Below, piece after piece: positions 12,201 through 21,180 of a DNA stretch of 24,866 nucleotides. The notes below the pieces were generated by a model. The model saw nothing but the letters and a program-made list of their open reading frames with translations, had not been told where the DNA came from and made no database searches. Within the stretch, counting starts at the first letter, position 1, and each line of letters begins with the position of its first letter. A program made the position numbers and the translations under genes. The DNA comes from Phoronis ovalis. Its lineage: Eukaryota > Phoronida > Phoronidae. The stretch lies in the NCBI GenBank assembly GCA_028565635.1, contig JAOXYB010062389.1, positions 1-24,866 on the forward strand. Reading direction: 5' to 3'.

Positions 12201-15200
12201 AGTAATTTGCAGTGTCATAATTTGATTAGCTTATTTTTCTTGGTGATGCCTCACTAATTCTATTACGAAGGACAACTAATCATATGACAATTCCATGCAT
12301 TGAAAGATATATAGTTCTATGGCTAATATGTTATCTAGTTTTGTCATGGGACAAATATATTTTAAACACCTTTCTGAAAAAAGAGAAGTAACAAATGTAT
12401 TTTTTAGCTGTCAGCTCTTTGTCCACCAGACAAGGCTAATCTTATTCGTCAGAAAACCTGCATGCTAATGGCTTCTGCTGCCGGTCTACAACTAGCTAAA
12501 AGTTTGCCAGATAATCCTGAGAAGGTGCGTTTTGCATATTTTTGATTTCATACATCACATTTTAGATGAGCTTTATAGCTGTGTTGCATCAACTTTCTGT
12601 CTGCTTACTCCAGTAAACCGGTTATGCTTGTGGTGAAGCTTTTATATTTGTGTGAATCTCAATGATGTTTTTTTCTGTGATAGAATGATGTACTACAGAC
12701 TGTGCTTAACAACATTGAAGTGGGTAGAAACGTGTTTGAAGCTATTTACAACAGTTCTGGAGATGCAGGTGTGTAAAAACAGTGCAAATGAAATTGTATC
12801 TATTGTATTATGGTTTTTTCAATGTTCTAAGAAGCATGAAGTAATATGTCTAAAAGGTAGACTATGACACCTTTACGAAAGTGGCCAGCAATTTCATGTT
12901 TTTTTATTGTTGATCTACAAATTACACATATTTAGTAATGTGATGTCCAATATTATGCATATTTTCCATATTGCTTACTTATAACCTTGTAAACAGTAAT
13001 ACTTATCAGCATATCAGAAAAATGAAGCTGATTAAAATGTTTTATGGTTCTATATTAATTGTAGATATTGGTGTGAAAGACAAAACACAAGTGTTACTCA
13101 TCTTGTACGAATTTGAAGCTAAAGTTAGACTAGGCCATACTAATCTGGAAGCAGTACTAGAGAAGGCCTTAGAACTACCAGACTCGGAACCAAAGACATT
13201 TGATACTATTGCTGGTAACTCAAATATGAAAAATTCTATTTTTTTTCATACAAACCTTGTCTTTTCCTGCGGATCATCTATATCTGAGATAATGTCCATT
13301 GGAGATCAGAGATCATTACCTTTGAACCTCATCTTTCTTGAAAGCAGATCATCTCTACTGGAGATCAGAGACCATATACATCGGAGATTTATATGCTAGA
13401 AATCGGACAGCATCTCCATGGAGATGATCTCTGTTGGTGAAGACCAGAGATCACCACCCCATAATGGAAATTGGAATTCACCATTTTCCGAGGAACATGA
13501 TTATCATTTTCAGGGGAGCCCTTCAAATCACTATCTCAGGGGGGCACCAGAAGTTGTCGTTTCTTGGGAGCTCTGGAGATTACCATTTCTAGGGGACCAC
13601 GTGAGATCCCCATTTTAAGACAGTACCATCTTGGGTGGAGCAGTAGAGATCACTATCTCCGGAAGAATCATTGTCTGCTGTGATTACTAGAAATTGAACA
13701 TCAGACAGATTACTGTCTCTAGTGATGTAGCACCAGATAGTGCCATCTCTAAGGGAGCACCGGTGATTACTATCTCCATTGAGATGGGATAATATCTCCT
13801 TTGAAGATCATTTCTCAATTCTTTTAATGTATAGAAATACATTAGACTGAAAGTGTTAAGACTGTGTTTTAAAGTTACATAGTTGGTATTATAGTTTCAG
13901 GTTATGATATATTAATTTAATATTAAAATCATGCTTACTTGTAGCATTAGCTATGGAGCCTCCACACAAAAACAGAAGTATCAGTATACGCGCTATAAAG
14001 GTTGCCATCAAAAAATATTTGCAGCTAGAAAAATTGGATTATGTTAAAATAAGGTAAATGTCATAATTTTGTGTTAAAGGTAATTTAAATTTATTATTAA
14101 TGTTTGAGTTTTCTACTTGAAACCACAATTATTTGATGATTGGTGTTCTCAACAATTGCTTAACAGTTACCTTTAAATACCAAAAGTTATACCTTACTTA
14201 CAAGAATACTTACACAGAAAGCAAAAAAAAATCATGTTTTCAATTGAACTAAGCTATAAGAATAATATCAACATGCTTAGATACCATAGCAAATAAAAAA
14301 CAACAGTTTTAAAAATATTATTAATTTTGTTAATGTTACTTACAAAATCTTTACAGCAAAGCATTTCACAGTCTAGTACAATTAGCTGTTCAAGGTGGAT
14401 ATGCTGACATGTCAAATAAGGAAGAAGCATGGCTTTATTTGTCTGAAGCTGTTGGATTTATTGAAAACAAAGCTCAGGTAAACAGCTTCCAAAAAAATGT
14501 ATCATCAACTAACAATGGTTTATAATTGACTTTCCCATGTAATGATGAATGCATTTTTCACTTTTCAAGTTCATAAATTTGTTTAGTCTATAGCAAACTA
14601 GATATAGTAAGTTAAAAAGATAGACACTATAGGAACTGCTTGTACATGTAATAGGTCTTGTAAACCTTTCAATTCATTCAAGAACATAGAATTGCATATT
14701 TGAGTTTAGATGAACAATGGCACCACAAATCACATGCAAGCAGTCCATTATGTTTTTCATAATTGTACATAATGAACAAAGTTACCATTTGCAACTGGAG
14801 TCTGCAACACTTGATATATTTAATTGGTAATTAAATGAATATTTTTGCAGGGAAACTACCCAGAAGTTGAAATATTGTGGTTAATGACAAAAGCTTGGAA
14901 CCTGGGTATTAATTTATACAGGTTAGTTTTCTTTCAACAATAATTTTAAAGTGTGTAACTGTAGCTACTAATCTATCTAAGTCTCTGACCTATTATTTAT
15001 TCATAAGTTTTTGATGCTATAAAACATACACAAGTAATATTTAAGCATAATATTAAAATTAACATAAAGTCTTTACTGTTACAAATAGTGAGTACACGTG
15101 ATCAGAACAAAAAAAGGCACAATACTACCCCAAACTATATTTGTGGAAGCTCTTAGCTGCAAATGTTTGGGTATAATTGTGATTCATTTGCACACTGAAC

Positions 15201-15499
15201 AAACTATTCTGTGCTCAGATTATGAATTGAAAGTAAGGGATTCTTATTCAAGCGAGCAAGCACACATATATTTTAAACAAAATGTTGTTTTTATCAACTG
15301 CATATATTTGAACATGATTTTACCTATGCTTTTCAGTGCAGCAAGGTATGTAGAAGCAGGAAGGTGGTGTAGTCTAAGTATGAAACTGTTAAAGCAATTA
15401 TCTACACTAAAGAGTAACTACCAAATACAAATGGCTGAAATTTATGGTGATATTCTTATGCATTCAGAAACCAATAAGGCAAAAACTACAATGGATTGA
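208..15499 (+). CDS. TEX11: TEX11 / ZIP4 / SPO22-family meiotic crossover protein, 5'-partial, 22 exons in window
   Basis: The exons are 208-257, 611-742, 1181-1261, 5641-5772, 6619-6714, 6864-7027, 7475-7626, 7980-8065, 8225-8368, 9369-9471, 9679-9791, 10334-10470, 10871-10908, 11274-11366, 11785-11855, 12408-12524, 12684-12768, 13065-13214, 13945-14053, 14357-14477, 14851-14921 and 15337-15499 (TGA 15497-15499). Every junction is GT-AG and the reading frame is continuous, giving about 800 residues. Human TEX11 is about 940 residues, so the N-terminal 120-140 are probably upstream; the first exon here starts with two bases completing a split codon. Landmarks typical of the family are ARTLRLLANAYLEWD, KALNAIGLANA, ILWEQAAKAYE, DALQWYNYS-like text (EALQWYNYSL), AWNLGLQC, LLILYEFEAKVRLG and PEVEILWLMTKAWN. 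In yeast and mammals this TPR scaffold belongs to the ZMM group, which links synapsis to class I crossovers on meiotic chromosome axes. That role is inferred by family. Weak donors (CAG|gtttgc after 5772, GAG|gttgtc after 9791) are used. No frameshift or stop is seen. Confidence 0.95.
2821..3558 (+). CDS. Unrecognised 245-aa protein, single-exon ORF nested in a TEX11 intron
   Basis: This open frame of 245 codons lies inside an AT-rich intron where stops are otherwise dense. It has an in-frame TAA at 2806-2808 just before the ATG and a TAG stop at 3556-3558. A second ATG follows immediately at 2824. I do not recognise the family. The protein is hydrophilic, with no signal peptide or membrane segment. 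Residues 10-28 (KLSRTISFNIDALCEEFDV) and 54-72 (KMSRKISMDLNALCEEFGV) are a duplicated motif with 12 of 19 identities; residues 217-226 (DTISMIESIL) may be a weak third echo. The middle is basic and polar, around KNRPPKYLEDDD, followed by an acidic serine-rich stretch (SDSSDEE at 132-138). It lies on the same strand as the host gene and has its own AATAAA about 330 bases downstream. It could be an independent nested gene, a retrocopy, or an alternative terminal exon of the host. Coding status is fairly secure; function is unknown. Confidence 0.75.
   Translation: MMSKKVLPSKLSRTISFNIDALCEEFDVGKQKDTQRQDFIVKGVGKHLNNYPRKMSRKISMDLNALCEEFGVVSVVENKACTQSMQQRKSSPKVLKTDNSAGNSQPKIVNKNRPPKYLEDDDIEILMEGLCSDSSDEETVEIFHKPINGRVNSSKKMEVQNLKNYDSTSGEKNKANNVNFKSWQEINQQSKVHNSHVTANLNKQKSREESDLGSDFDTISMIESILYPSDSCEMDNNYSPKSKSC
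3885..3890 (+). terminator. Candidate polyadenylation signal of the nested ORF (AATAAA)
   Basis: The perfect hexamer AATAAA lies about 330 bases after the stop at 3558. A T/GT-containing stretch (tgttcttttgtgt) follows from about 3939, as expected for a downstream element. Such hexamers also occur by chance in AT-rich introns, so the support is positional only. Confidence 0.4.
8588..9285. repeat. GAGATC-rich degenerate sequence flanking the A-rich array
   Basis: Both sides of the A-rich array carry repeated, partly palindromic GAGATC/GATCTC words: cagagatcatctc near 8603 on the left, and cttcgagatgatttctc, gatctccaagctccctgagatctctgat and gatctttgagatc between about 9140 and 9270 on the right. 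The same vocabulary makes up the minisatellite at 13270-13815 in another intron of the same gene. This suggests one repeat family, possibly one element interrupted or expanded by the A-rich array. Confidence 0.55.
8640..9090. repeat. A-rich degenerate tetranucleotide-type array in TEX11 intron
   Basis: For about 450 bases the + strand is made almost only of A, with G and C scattered in AACA, GAAC, AATGA and AAGAA units, including pure (AAAC)n stretches such as acaaacaaacaaac near 8821-8833. T is strikingly rare. The opposite strand therefore shows long spurious open frames rich in Leu, Phe, Cys and Ser. It looks like a decayed microsatellite or minisatellite. No coding meaning is likely. Confidence 0.85.
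12408..15499 (+). other. TEX11: TEX11 conserved C-terminal region and natural stop (exons 16-22 of the window)
   Basis: This segment reads LSALCPPDKANLIRQKTCML, then LLILYEFEAKVRLG, ALELPDSEPKTFDTIA and PEVEILWLMTKAWNLGINLY, and ends with ARYVEAGRWCSLSMKLLKQL and a short polar tail before TGA at 15497. Order and spacing follow the vertebrate TEX11 C-terminus (…EILWLM.K.WN.G…Y…A..WC.LA…L…), so the 3' end of the gene is complete here. The WC-containing last helix pair is the usual end of the fold. Confidence 0.88.
13270..13815. repeat. Degenerate minisatellite, units of about 26 bp
   Basis: Units resembling GGGAGCACCAGAGATCACTA followed by TCTC recur with a spacing of about 26-27 bases, for example starting near 13514, 13540, 13566, 13593, 13634, 13727 and 13754. 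The upstream part (13299-13460) has shorter ggagatcagagatcat variants. The block is richer in G and C than the surrounding intron and contains many GAGATC/GATCTC palindromes. Apparent open frames at 12971-13399 and 13418-13618 are exon read-through plus this array. It lies wholly in the intron between 13214 and 13945. Confidence 0.8.
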
Positions 15500-16310
15500 T
15501 TATAAAGTGTTTAAAGGTGTCTTCTGTACAATTAATGTGACTAAGTAGTTTGTGAATTGGAGGTTAGTGTCTCCTGCATATTATTCAAAAATGTTAAAAC
15601 TGTATGTGATGTATCAATATTCTTTATACTTCTGTTATCAGAGCTAGATAATCGAGAAACTAAAAATGTTATTGCTGGTCAGGTTAAGTAATATGTTGTC
15701 TTTATCATTTCATTGTTCCTTGTCTACAAGCAGATGTTCAAAATTTGCTGCTTGTAACTGAAGTTAATTTTCTAGTTGAAAATGGAAGAATTGTATGGAA
15801 TTAGTTCAGTTATTGTAATCATTAAATTCTGCATTACTGAATTTTGCGTATTTTAATTGGAAATTTACCTAAGCCACCTAATGTTTTCATTTCTTCTTTC
15901 ATGCTTTGCAAAAATGACACTTATACATATAGGAAACTCTGTTTGTGTTGTGCGGAGGAATATTTTGCCAATTATAAATAATTTGTTATATTGTTAACAA
16001 ACATTTCTGGTTTTGTTCAAACTTAATTTTCAAAATGGGTAATAGAAACATGATTTTTTGACAAAAACGAAAGTTATCTTGCACGTTTCATGATATTGTG
16101 TTAATTTTAAAGTGTGTTTCATTTAAATATAATGCTGGTTTCAGAACTATTGGAATTACTGGGTAAGCTGTGATTCGCCTGTTATTTGTTCCAAATTACT
16201 CACCAGGTGGTCTTCAGTATATTAAGTTGATAGCTCAATTTTTTCATGTGTAATGCATTAAAAAAAACATTAAGGCTTTGCCTAGAATACGAATATGAAG
16301 CATGAATAAA
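15500..16310 (+). terminator. TEX11-like 3' UTR region with candidate polyadenylation signals
   Basis: After the TGA at 15497 no further ORF is seen. Candidate hexamers are ATTAAA at 15821-15826 and AATAAA at 16305-16310. The second sits about 110 bases before the GC-rich promoter-like block of the next gene, so the transcript most likely ends between these points. Which signal is used cannot be told from sequence. Confidence 0.45.
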
Positions 16311-16422
16311 GCCACCTAAATAATAGTATGAATACAATTCATATTTAAAATCGCGAAAGATTTATTAGTATTCCTTGAGTATTTCCGAATGTTGGAAAGC
16401 ATTTGCTGTGATATTTAGCTAA

Positions 16423-16432
16423 CAGGGGGCGC
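16423..16432 (+). promoter_or_regulatory. CTCF-like core (CAGGGGGCGC)
   Basis: CAGGGGGCGC matches the strongly conserved core of the bilaterian CTCF motif (…CCACCAGGGGGCGC…), although the flanking ctaa does not match the CCAC side. It is one of few GC-rich words in a very AT-rich stretch. It lies between the end of the TEX11-like gene and the next promoter-like block, where a boundary element would make sense. Confidence 0.35.
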
Positions 16433-16462
16433 GTTACACTAATTTTGAGCTTCGGGCTTTAT

Positions 16463-16533
16463 CGACGTCATTCGTTCTTTCTCGGTGGCTATAAAATTTG
16501 GCACAGATATTATACAACAAACCCCACTATCAG
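16463..16533 (+). promoter_or_regulatory. Putative core promoter: CRE-like site, TATA box, short exon with donor
   Basis: CGACGTCA at 16463-16470 differs by one base from the CRE/ATF palindrome. TATAAAA lies at 16490-16496, and a plausible start site would fall near 16520. A CAG|gtaatt donor follows at 16533/16534. The 16420-16490 stretch has several CpGs, unlike its surroundings. The next coding gene on this strand is the peroxiredoxin, or the MGCITSK ORF, so this may be the distal promoter of one of them. No transcript evidence is available. Confidence 0.45.
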
Positions 16534-16796
16534 GTAATTTCTTTCAATTTACTGTATGTATGCTACGTGTCATGTATTTATTGTATTATCTTATTGGATA
16601 AGGAGGAAAGGAGCAGGTAAAGAATACAGATTCATTTGCCTAAATGCAATCTGTTTAAGAAAAACTGAAAGCACGTGTACTTCGTCAGGCTTTTGTGAAG
16701 TTGGAAACTATGGCGACGCTTTGCCGGTTTGTCAGTGTCACAAAGTACATCCAATTTCTTGCCGTGAATTACTGAAGCTGTCGGTACTTAGATACA
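16520..16796 (+). other. Candidate 5' untranslated exon with a short upstream ORF
   Basis: The stretch between the inferred start site (about 16520) and a good donor ACA|gtaagc at 16797 is less AT-rich than its surroundings and contains CpGs. It includes ATG at 16710 opening a 21-codon ORF (MATLCRFVSVTK…) that stops at 16773-16775 before the donor. It would therefore act as a 5' UTR exon with a uORF and not as coding sequence for the peroxiredoxin. An overlapping 98-codon open frame from 16556 runs through the donor and looks like chance. Other donors (CAG|gtaatt at 16534, CAG|gtaaag at 16616) would give shorter versions. Confidence 0.3.
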
Positions 16797-17331
16797 GTAA
16801 GCCACTGTGTCATTTATATAATATAATAATAATGATAATGAACAGAAAATAAATTGGGTTTAAGATTTATAAAAATGACCTTGACACCTATGTCATCGTT
16901 CTATTCTAGAAATTTGCGTCAACTCAACCGAGTGCAGCAGATGTTGTACGGGCATAAAATAAATAAGCGAGTAGCGTGGTACACGTAACATTTGGGTATT
17001 GAAGGTAATTATGTGTACAATTCACATCTAAGAACACAGTGTATCGTGATTAAAATAAATATGTCAGTGAATAGTGGATAGCCTGCCAGTTAAAATTCAA
17101 AAATAATGCTGGCCTGTTTTCAGGGCGGTTTCAGGATAAGGATAGTACCGCGGTAGTACCTGGGGATAAATTTGTTGTTCGACCTATTAAAGTTTAAGAT
17201 AGGCATCAACATATAGATTTAAGAGTGGTTTTTGTTGTAAAAAATATGTACAGTTAAGTAACATTTGGGTAATAACCTGAAGTATTATGCAAAAGTTATC
17301 GGATGTATACTTTATTGTAGGTATTATTAAA

Positions 17332-17406
17332 ATGTCATTTTTCCGTGTACTTACCAGATTTTTGAAGCCTAACACAGTGCTGTTGCAGAGTAAATTTTCT
17401 ACACAG
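17332..17406 (+). CDS. Candidate alternative first exon encoding a mitochondrial presequence, in phase with the peroxiredoxin
   Basis: ATG at 17332 (A at -3) opens 25 codons beginning MSFFRVLTRFLK and ending QSKFSTQ, followed by CAG|gtttga. The peptide has Arg/Lys at positions 5, 9, 12 and 21, no acidic residue, hydrophobic residues alternating with basic ones, and a typical FSTQ processing-site region. This is a classical mitochondrial targeting signal. If unspliced, the frame ends after one more codon (TGA), so it makes sense only as the 5' end of a spliced gene. The exon ends in phase 0. The next coding acceptor on the strand, at 22903, continues in frame through NILK into the peroxiredoxin Met. 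The donor is weak (gtttga), but a near-identical donor, CAG|gtttgc, is used in the TEX11-like gene at 5772. An in-frame ATG at 17287 would give a longer, less typical start. The assignment is a hypothesis. Confidence 0.5.
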
Positions 17407-20333
17407 GTTTGAATGACTGCTTCATGTTTCAGTTACTGTTTTGTTTTTATAGAAATCAAAGTTTGTTCCCACATGCAGGGTAAATCATTTCTGACAAATA
17501 GGGAATTTCGGACACACTTGAATAATTCAATGATAATATTAAAAAAGAACAAAGCAAAAATGCCACCAGTTGTCCGGCTTTAGCTATGTTGGTAGGTGGT
17601 CCGTTTGTACTTCTTTAGGGTTCAGGTAAAGTTGGCAGAATTTTTGAATGAGAGGCTCAGAATTGTCTAAACTTTGTAAATCAGTAGTTCAGTGCTTATT
17701 CTAATATCTTTATATTAAATTTTATCGGAAAATAGAAAGTATTCGAAATTCCCTACATCAAGGGAAGTTTCTAATGATATGTAATATACATGTATGTGTA
17801 TATTGCTAAATAAGATAACATTTCATAAAGTCATCTACCTAGAAATGTCCAAAATTCCTCTATTTACCCGAATATGTTGAAGTAGTTTCTTTAATTATGC
17901 TTAATCATAATTCAATGTATAGTAATTATAATGTTGACAATGTATCTGATCTTTTAAACTATCTTAGTGCTGATACATCTGATGTATGAAAATGTTTTAA
18001 AAGCTTATTGCATGGTTGTGTGCAAACTAATCAGGACTAAACAGTGCATGCTTTTTTACCATGCATGTTGTAGGAACAGTCCTAAAAAGTATGTCACTCC
18101 AGAAGGGTGATGTGATGGATCCCTGGACTTTTGAAGTGCACTAAAAAAGTAAAACAGCGTAAAATCAGTCCCTATTATGCCATATAAAGACAAAAGCTTT
18201 ATCTGTCAGTTGATCTATAAAATTCTATAAGACCAGAAAACTTGCCCATCTTACCAAACATGTGGTATTTGTAATATTGAACAGCATGGTTAAATTTACC
18301 ATTAAATTTGTTTAAATTTTGAAATTATATAGATTTATTTTATACTCCACATTGGCTAATACAGTTAAGTTATTGTGTTTAATATAGTTTACCATATGCT
18401 CTACAGATATATAATTTGATGCTTTGAACTACAATTAAAGCTACCAACTCCTCAAAAAGCCATGTATAGTTTAAATGTTGAGTACAGTTCCAAAACATTT
18501 CGACAGAAAAAATAATTGCGATGTTGTCAGTTCAAAATTTTAGATATATAAATATGAAGTTGATAAAAAAGCACATTCACACTGGGCAATAGGTTGTGAA
18601 TGTCGGAATTCAACTTTACTTCATAATTGATCATTTTAATATTTTTCAATTGTTGTCAAAAATTGCTGCAAACTCTAATATATGATTGAGACTTCAGATT
18701 TTGAATGACTGGATGGAATAAAGTATTGAATGGTTGTTAGCTTTGGTGCAAAGTACAGTTAAAGGTATAATTTATTTTCCCATTGCAAATCAAAGCATGG
18801 GTTATGTGTTCTGTACCAAAATGGGGTTGACATGGTGTTCTCTGTTCACCTGGAAAGTTGTCGCATAATAATGTAGTATTAATCTGGATTTTCATAATAC
18901 TGGCAGAAGGTTTACAAAACCAATAGACTTGTTGCCTATAGAATCAACCCAAGGGACAGGCAATATGTATCTAGGTTCAAAAAGTAACAGCTAGCCTAAG
19001 TGACTATACTTGAAAAAACACCTTATTGTTAGTATACATACATGTCAAAGGAACATTGAATGCTGTCATATAGTTTTATTCTCAATTCATGTTTGTATAC
19101 TTATTTTGCAAGATATAAATTTTGATCAGAATCGCATCCCAATGAAGTGAAAACGTTAAAGAAGTGAATTTTCTAGCGATGACCCTAACGCATGTCATAC
19201 CCCAAAATATACCCATTTCGTGTTCAGAAAAAAACATACCAAAAGCATGTTGTTACATGCCAACAGCTTGAAAAAAACCCCGCTATTTAATGCAAATATT
19301 TGTTTAAACATGCATACTTACTTTCATATTGCCTACCTCCCTTGGGTGAAGTAATACTAATTATTTTGTATTAAATAATGCTCTTTTGAATATTTTGATA
19401 TTTTATTTTCTCTGTATTCTAAAGGCAATTACAGTTTTCATTTAAAAAATAGGAAATGTATATTTTCTAAATTTGTTCACACTGTGTTAGTAATTTTATG
19501 TGAAAACAAGGAATTCATGTTTCCAACATAATTTTTAAGGTGTGAAATGATTGATAAGTTTTTAAAAATAGTTTTAAACTGTTAGCTCAGTCTGAAAGTT
19601 TAACAAAATTCATGTAGGTACCAAAAAAAAAAAATATGTAGGTGTTATTATATTCTCCTGTTATGTTATTAATATGCCCTTATGTTGTGGGCACTCTGAG
19701 CACAAGGTTGAACGGATAAAAAGCTGACACTTATAAAAAAAATCAATAATGCTTCTTAGGGAGCTCTACTTCGTGTTTTTAAAGCGGAAAGTGTGGATTT
19801 TGCATAAAACTATGATTATATTAAAAGTTATGTTAATAAAAATGTACACATATAGTACTAATTTCTCACGTTTTTATTGATTTTTATGTTTAATGTTATA
19901 TGTATGACAATACCAGAATAATGAGTCTTGTAATTGTTACTTCTAGATATCTTCATGTTAATTAAATATGATATGCTCTTCACCTATTTTATAACTAATG
20001 TACATTTATTATACTCTTAATGATGCTGGTCTTGATACATCTCCTGCCGAGAGAAATCGTTTCCTGCTTTTTTGAAGCTATGGTTACAACAACACTATAA
20101 CTAATCTTTCGAATGGTATACCAGTTGTATGCATGAAAGTGAACATTGTGGCATGTAGGTAGATACAGATTATGATGGTGTTGTTGCTTTGTATTTCTAC
20201 CGAGGACTCCCTGCAGTGCAACTGTATAGAAACATGTTTCTTTTACAATCAGCAATGTTACATGTTAGATATATTACTATAACATTGGATAACTACAGAG
20301 CTGAAAGTTATGCTTTCTTGTATTTCAAAGTTT
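17407..20333. other. Non-coding stretch, nothing identified
   Basis: About 2.9 kb of AT-rich DNA with no ORF of coding character on either strand and no structural RNA that I can recognise. It would be intron if the 17332-17406 exon joins the downstream peroxiredoxin exon, and intergenic otherwise. Only short homopolymer runs (for example the A-run at 19625-19637) stand out. Confidence 0.6.
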
Positions 20334-20341
20334 TGACGTCA
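20334..20341. promoter_or_regulatory. Perfect CRE/ATF palindrome (TGACGTCA)
   Basis: TGACGTCA is the consensus cAMP-response element. It lies 213 bases upstream of the ATG at 20554, a sensible distance for a proximal promoter. A one-mismatch version occurs in the putative promoter at 16463. The short length means a chance occurrence is possible. Confidence 0.45.
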
Positions 20342-20553
20342 TTTCCACATCTTCACCAGTAATACTGGTTGTGACCTTTGTTCCATCAGGGTATAGTGTC
20401 TAAAGTTCAAATATCTGTGATCTTGGGCAGAATTGATTGAATGAGCATGGGAAGAAGCAGGGGAAGTCGCTGTGTTTTGTGACTGTAATGTTTACATATG
20501 GATTTGATATAGTAAGCTAGCTCTGTAACTGCTGAACTGCAACGTTTACCATC

Positions 20554-21180
20554 ATGGGTTGTATAACAAGTAAACATGGAGTCGTAGATGCTGTAACAAA
20601 CACAAGAGTTGATTCCGCTCATCTGGTTAAGATGTCATCTCGTCATACTAGTCCACACATAGTACCTAGACATAATTTAGCTTATAAACAAGAAGAGAAG
20701 ACAGACACACCTGGCATTATTAGGCAGATGGTTAAAAACATTGATTTAGTATCTGAGGTGAAATATACTCCAGGTGAAAAGTGTCAAAATGCAAGTGAAA
20801 ATTGCATACATTCAGAGGCAGCAGTGTATGTTAATCATTCCAAAGATCAATATAAAAATGTGGTTTTAAAAGGTAATGGAGTCTGCAAACATAGTGATTC
20901 ATCACCCGAAGTAAAATATGCAATAGATAAACAATGTGAAAATACAAATGAAAAAACATTCCATTCAGAGGAAGAAGAACATGGGAATCATTATGTGGAC
21001 TTTAGTAAAAAGGTGGGGCAGGACAATGGTGTATGGGTCTGTATTGATAGGGACAGTGGAGAAAATAATTTTCCATTTTGTTACCAAGACGATCATTCAA
21101 GTGATGAACCTTATGCTGAAAGTGTTTGTGCTATGGTATGTTTTAAAAGTAATATTTTGGGGAATCTAAATATGCATTGA
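20554..21180 (+). CDS. MGCITSK protein: predicted N-myristoylated/palmitoylated, with internal tandem duplication
   Basis: The open frame is 208 codons to TGA at 21178, or 194 codons if it is spliced at the strong donor ATG|gtatgt (exon end 21135). The start has A at -3 and G at +4. The N-terminus MGCITSK resembles the SH4 region of Src-family kinases: Gly2 for N-myristoylation, Cys3 for palmitoylation, Ser/Lys following. This suggests membrane anchoring. The rest is hydrophilic and matches no family I recognise. Residues 68-110 and 119-160 are a tandem duplication, each starting EVKY, with shared Cys-x-N, HSE, NH and final NGV. An acidic run (SEEEEH, 138-143) sits in the second copy. The 14 residues after the donor look non-coding, which favours splicing. 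AATAAA at 21273 would suit an unspliced form. Phase-0 splicing to 22903 would put it on the peroxiredoxin (hypothesis). It could equally be an independent gene. Confidence 0.65.
   Translation: MGCITSKHGVVDAVTNTRVDSAHLVKMSSRHTSPHIVPRHNLAYKQEEKTDTPGIIRQMVKNIDLVSEVKYTPGEKCQNASENCIHSEAAVYVNHSKDQYKNVVLKGNGVCKHSDSSPEVKYAIDKQCENTNEKTFHSEEEEHGNHYVDFSKKVGQDNGVWVCIDRDSGENNFPFCYQDDHSSDEPYAESVCAMVCFKSNILGNLNMH

Larger units (their letters stand above)
258..15336 (+). other. Introns of the TEX11-like gene (what the non-coding stretches hold)
   Basis: There are 21 GT-AG introns, most of them 150 to 1000 bases, AT-rich, with T-rich tracts before the AG. Those over 300 bases with nothing visible besides short A/T runs are 258-610, 743-1180, 5773-6618, 7028-7474, 7627-7979, 9792-10333, 10471-10870, 10909-11273, 11367-11784, 11856-12407, 14054-14356, 14478-14850 and 14922-15336. 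The long intron 1262-5640 contains a nested ORF, 8369-9368 an A-rich array and 13215-13944 a minisatellite, each listed separately. Outside the ORF and its 3' end, the long intron shows no further gene that I can support. Positions 1-207 upstream of the first exon also show no convincing exon. Confidence 0.8.

Noticed and set aside
12971-13399. 142-codon plus-strand open frame
   Set aside because: Its middle is the genuine TEX11 exon 13065-13214; the ends are intron and minisatellite read-through.
13418-13618. 66-codon plus-strand open frame
   Set aside because: It lies entirely in the 26-bp minisatellite; the apparent coding quality comes from the repeat.
13270-13815. Possible CRISPR-like array because of regular spacing
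   Set aside because: Units are contiguous and degenerate with no unique spacers, and the context is a eukaryotic intron.
16556-16852. 98-codon open frame
   Set aside because: It runs through good splice donors, ends in low-complexity Ile/Met text and shows no recognisable domain; its end is not in the phase needed for the peroxiredoxin acceptor.
20936-21169. 77-codon open frame in a second frame of the MGCITSK ORF
   Set aside because: It is a shadow of the longer ORF, which has a strong start context, acylation motif and internal repeat.
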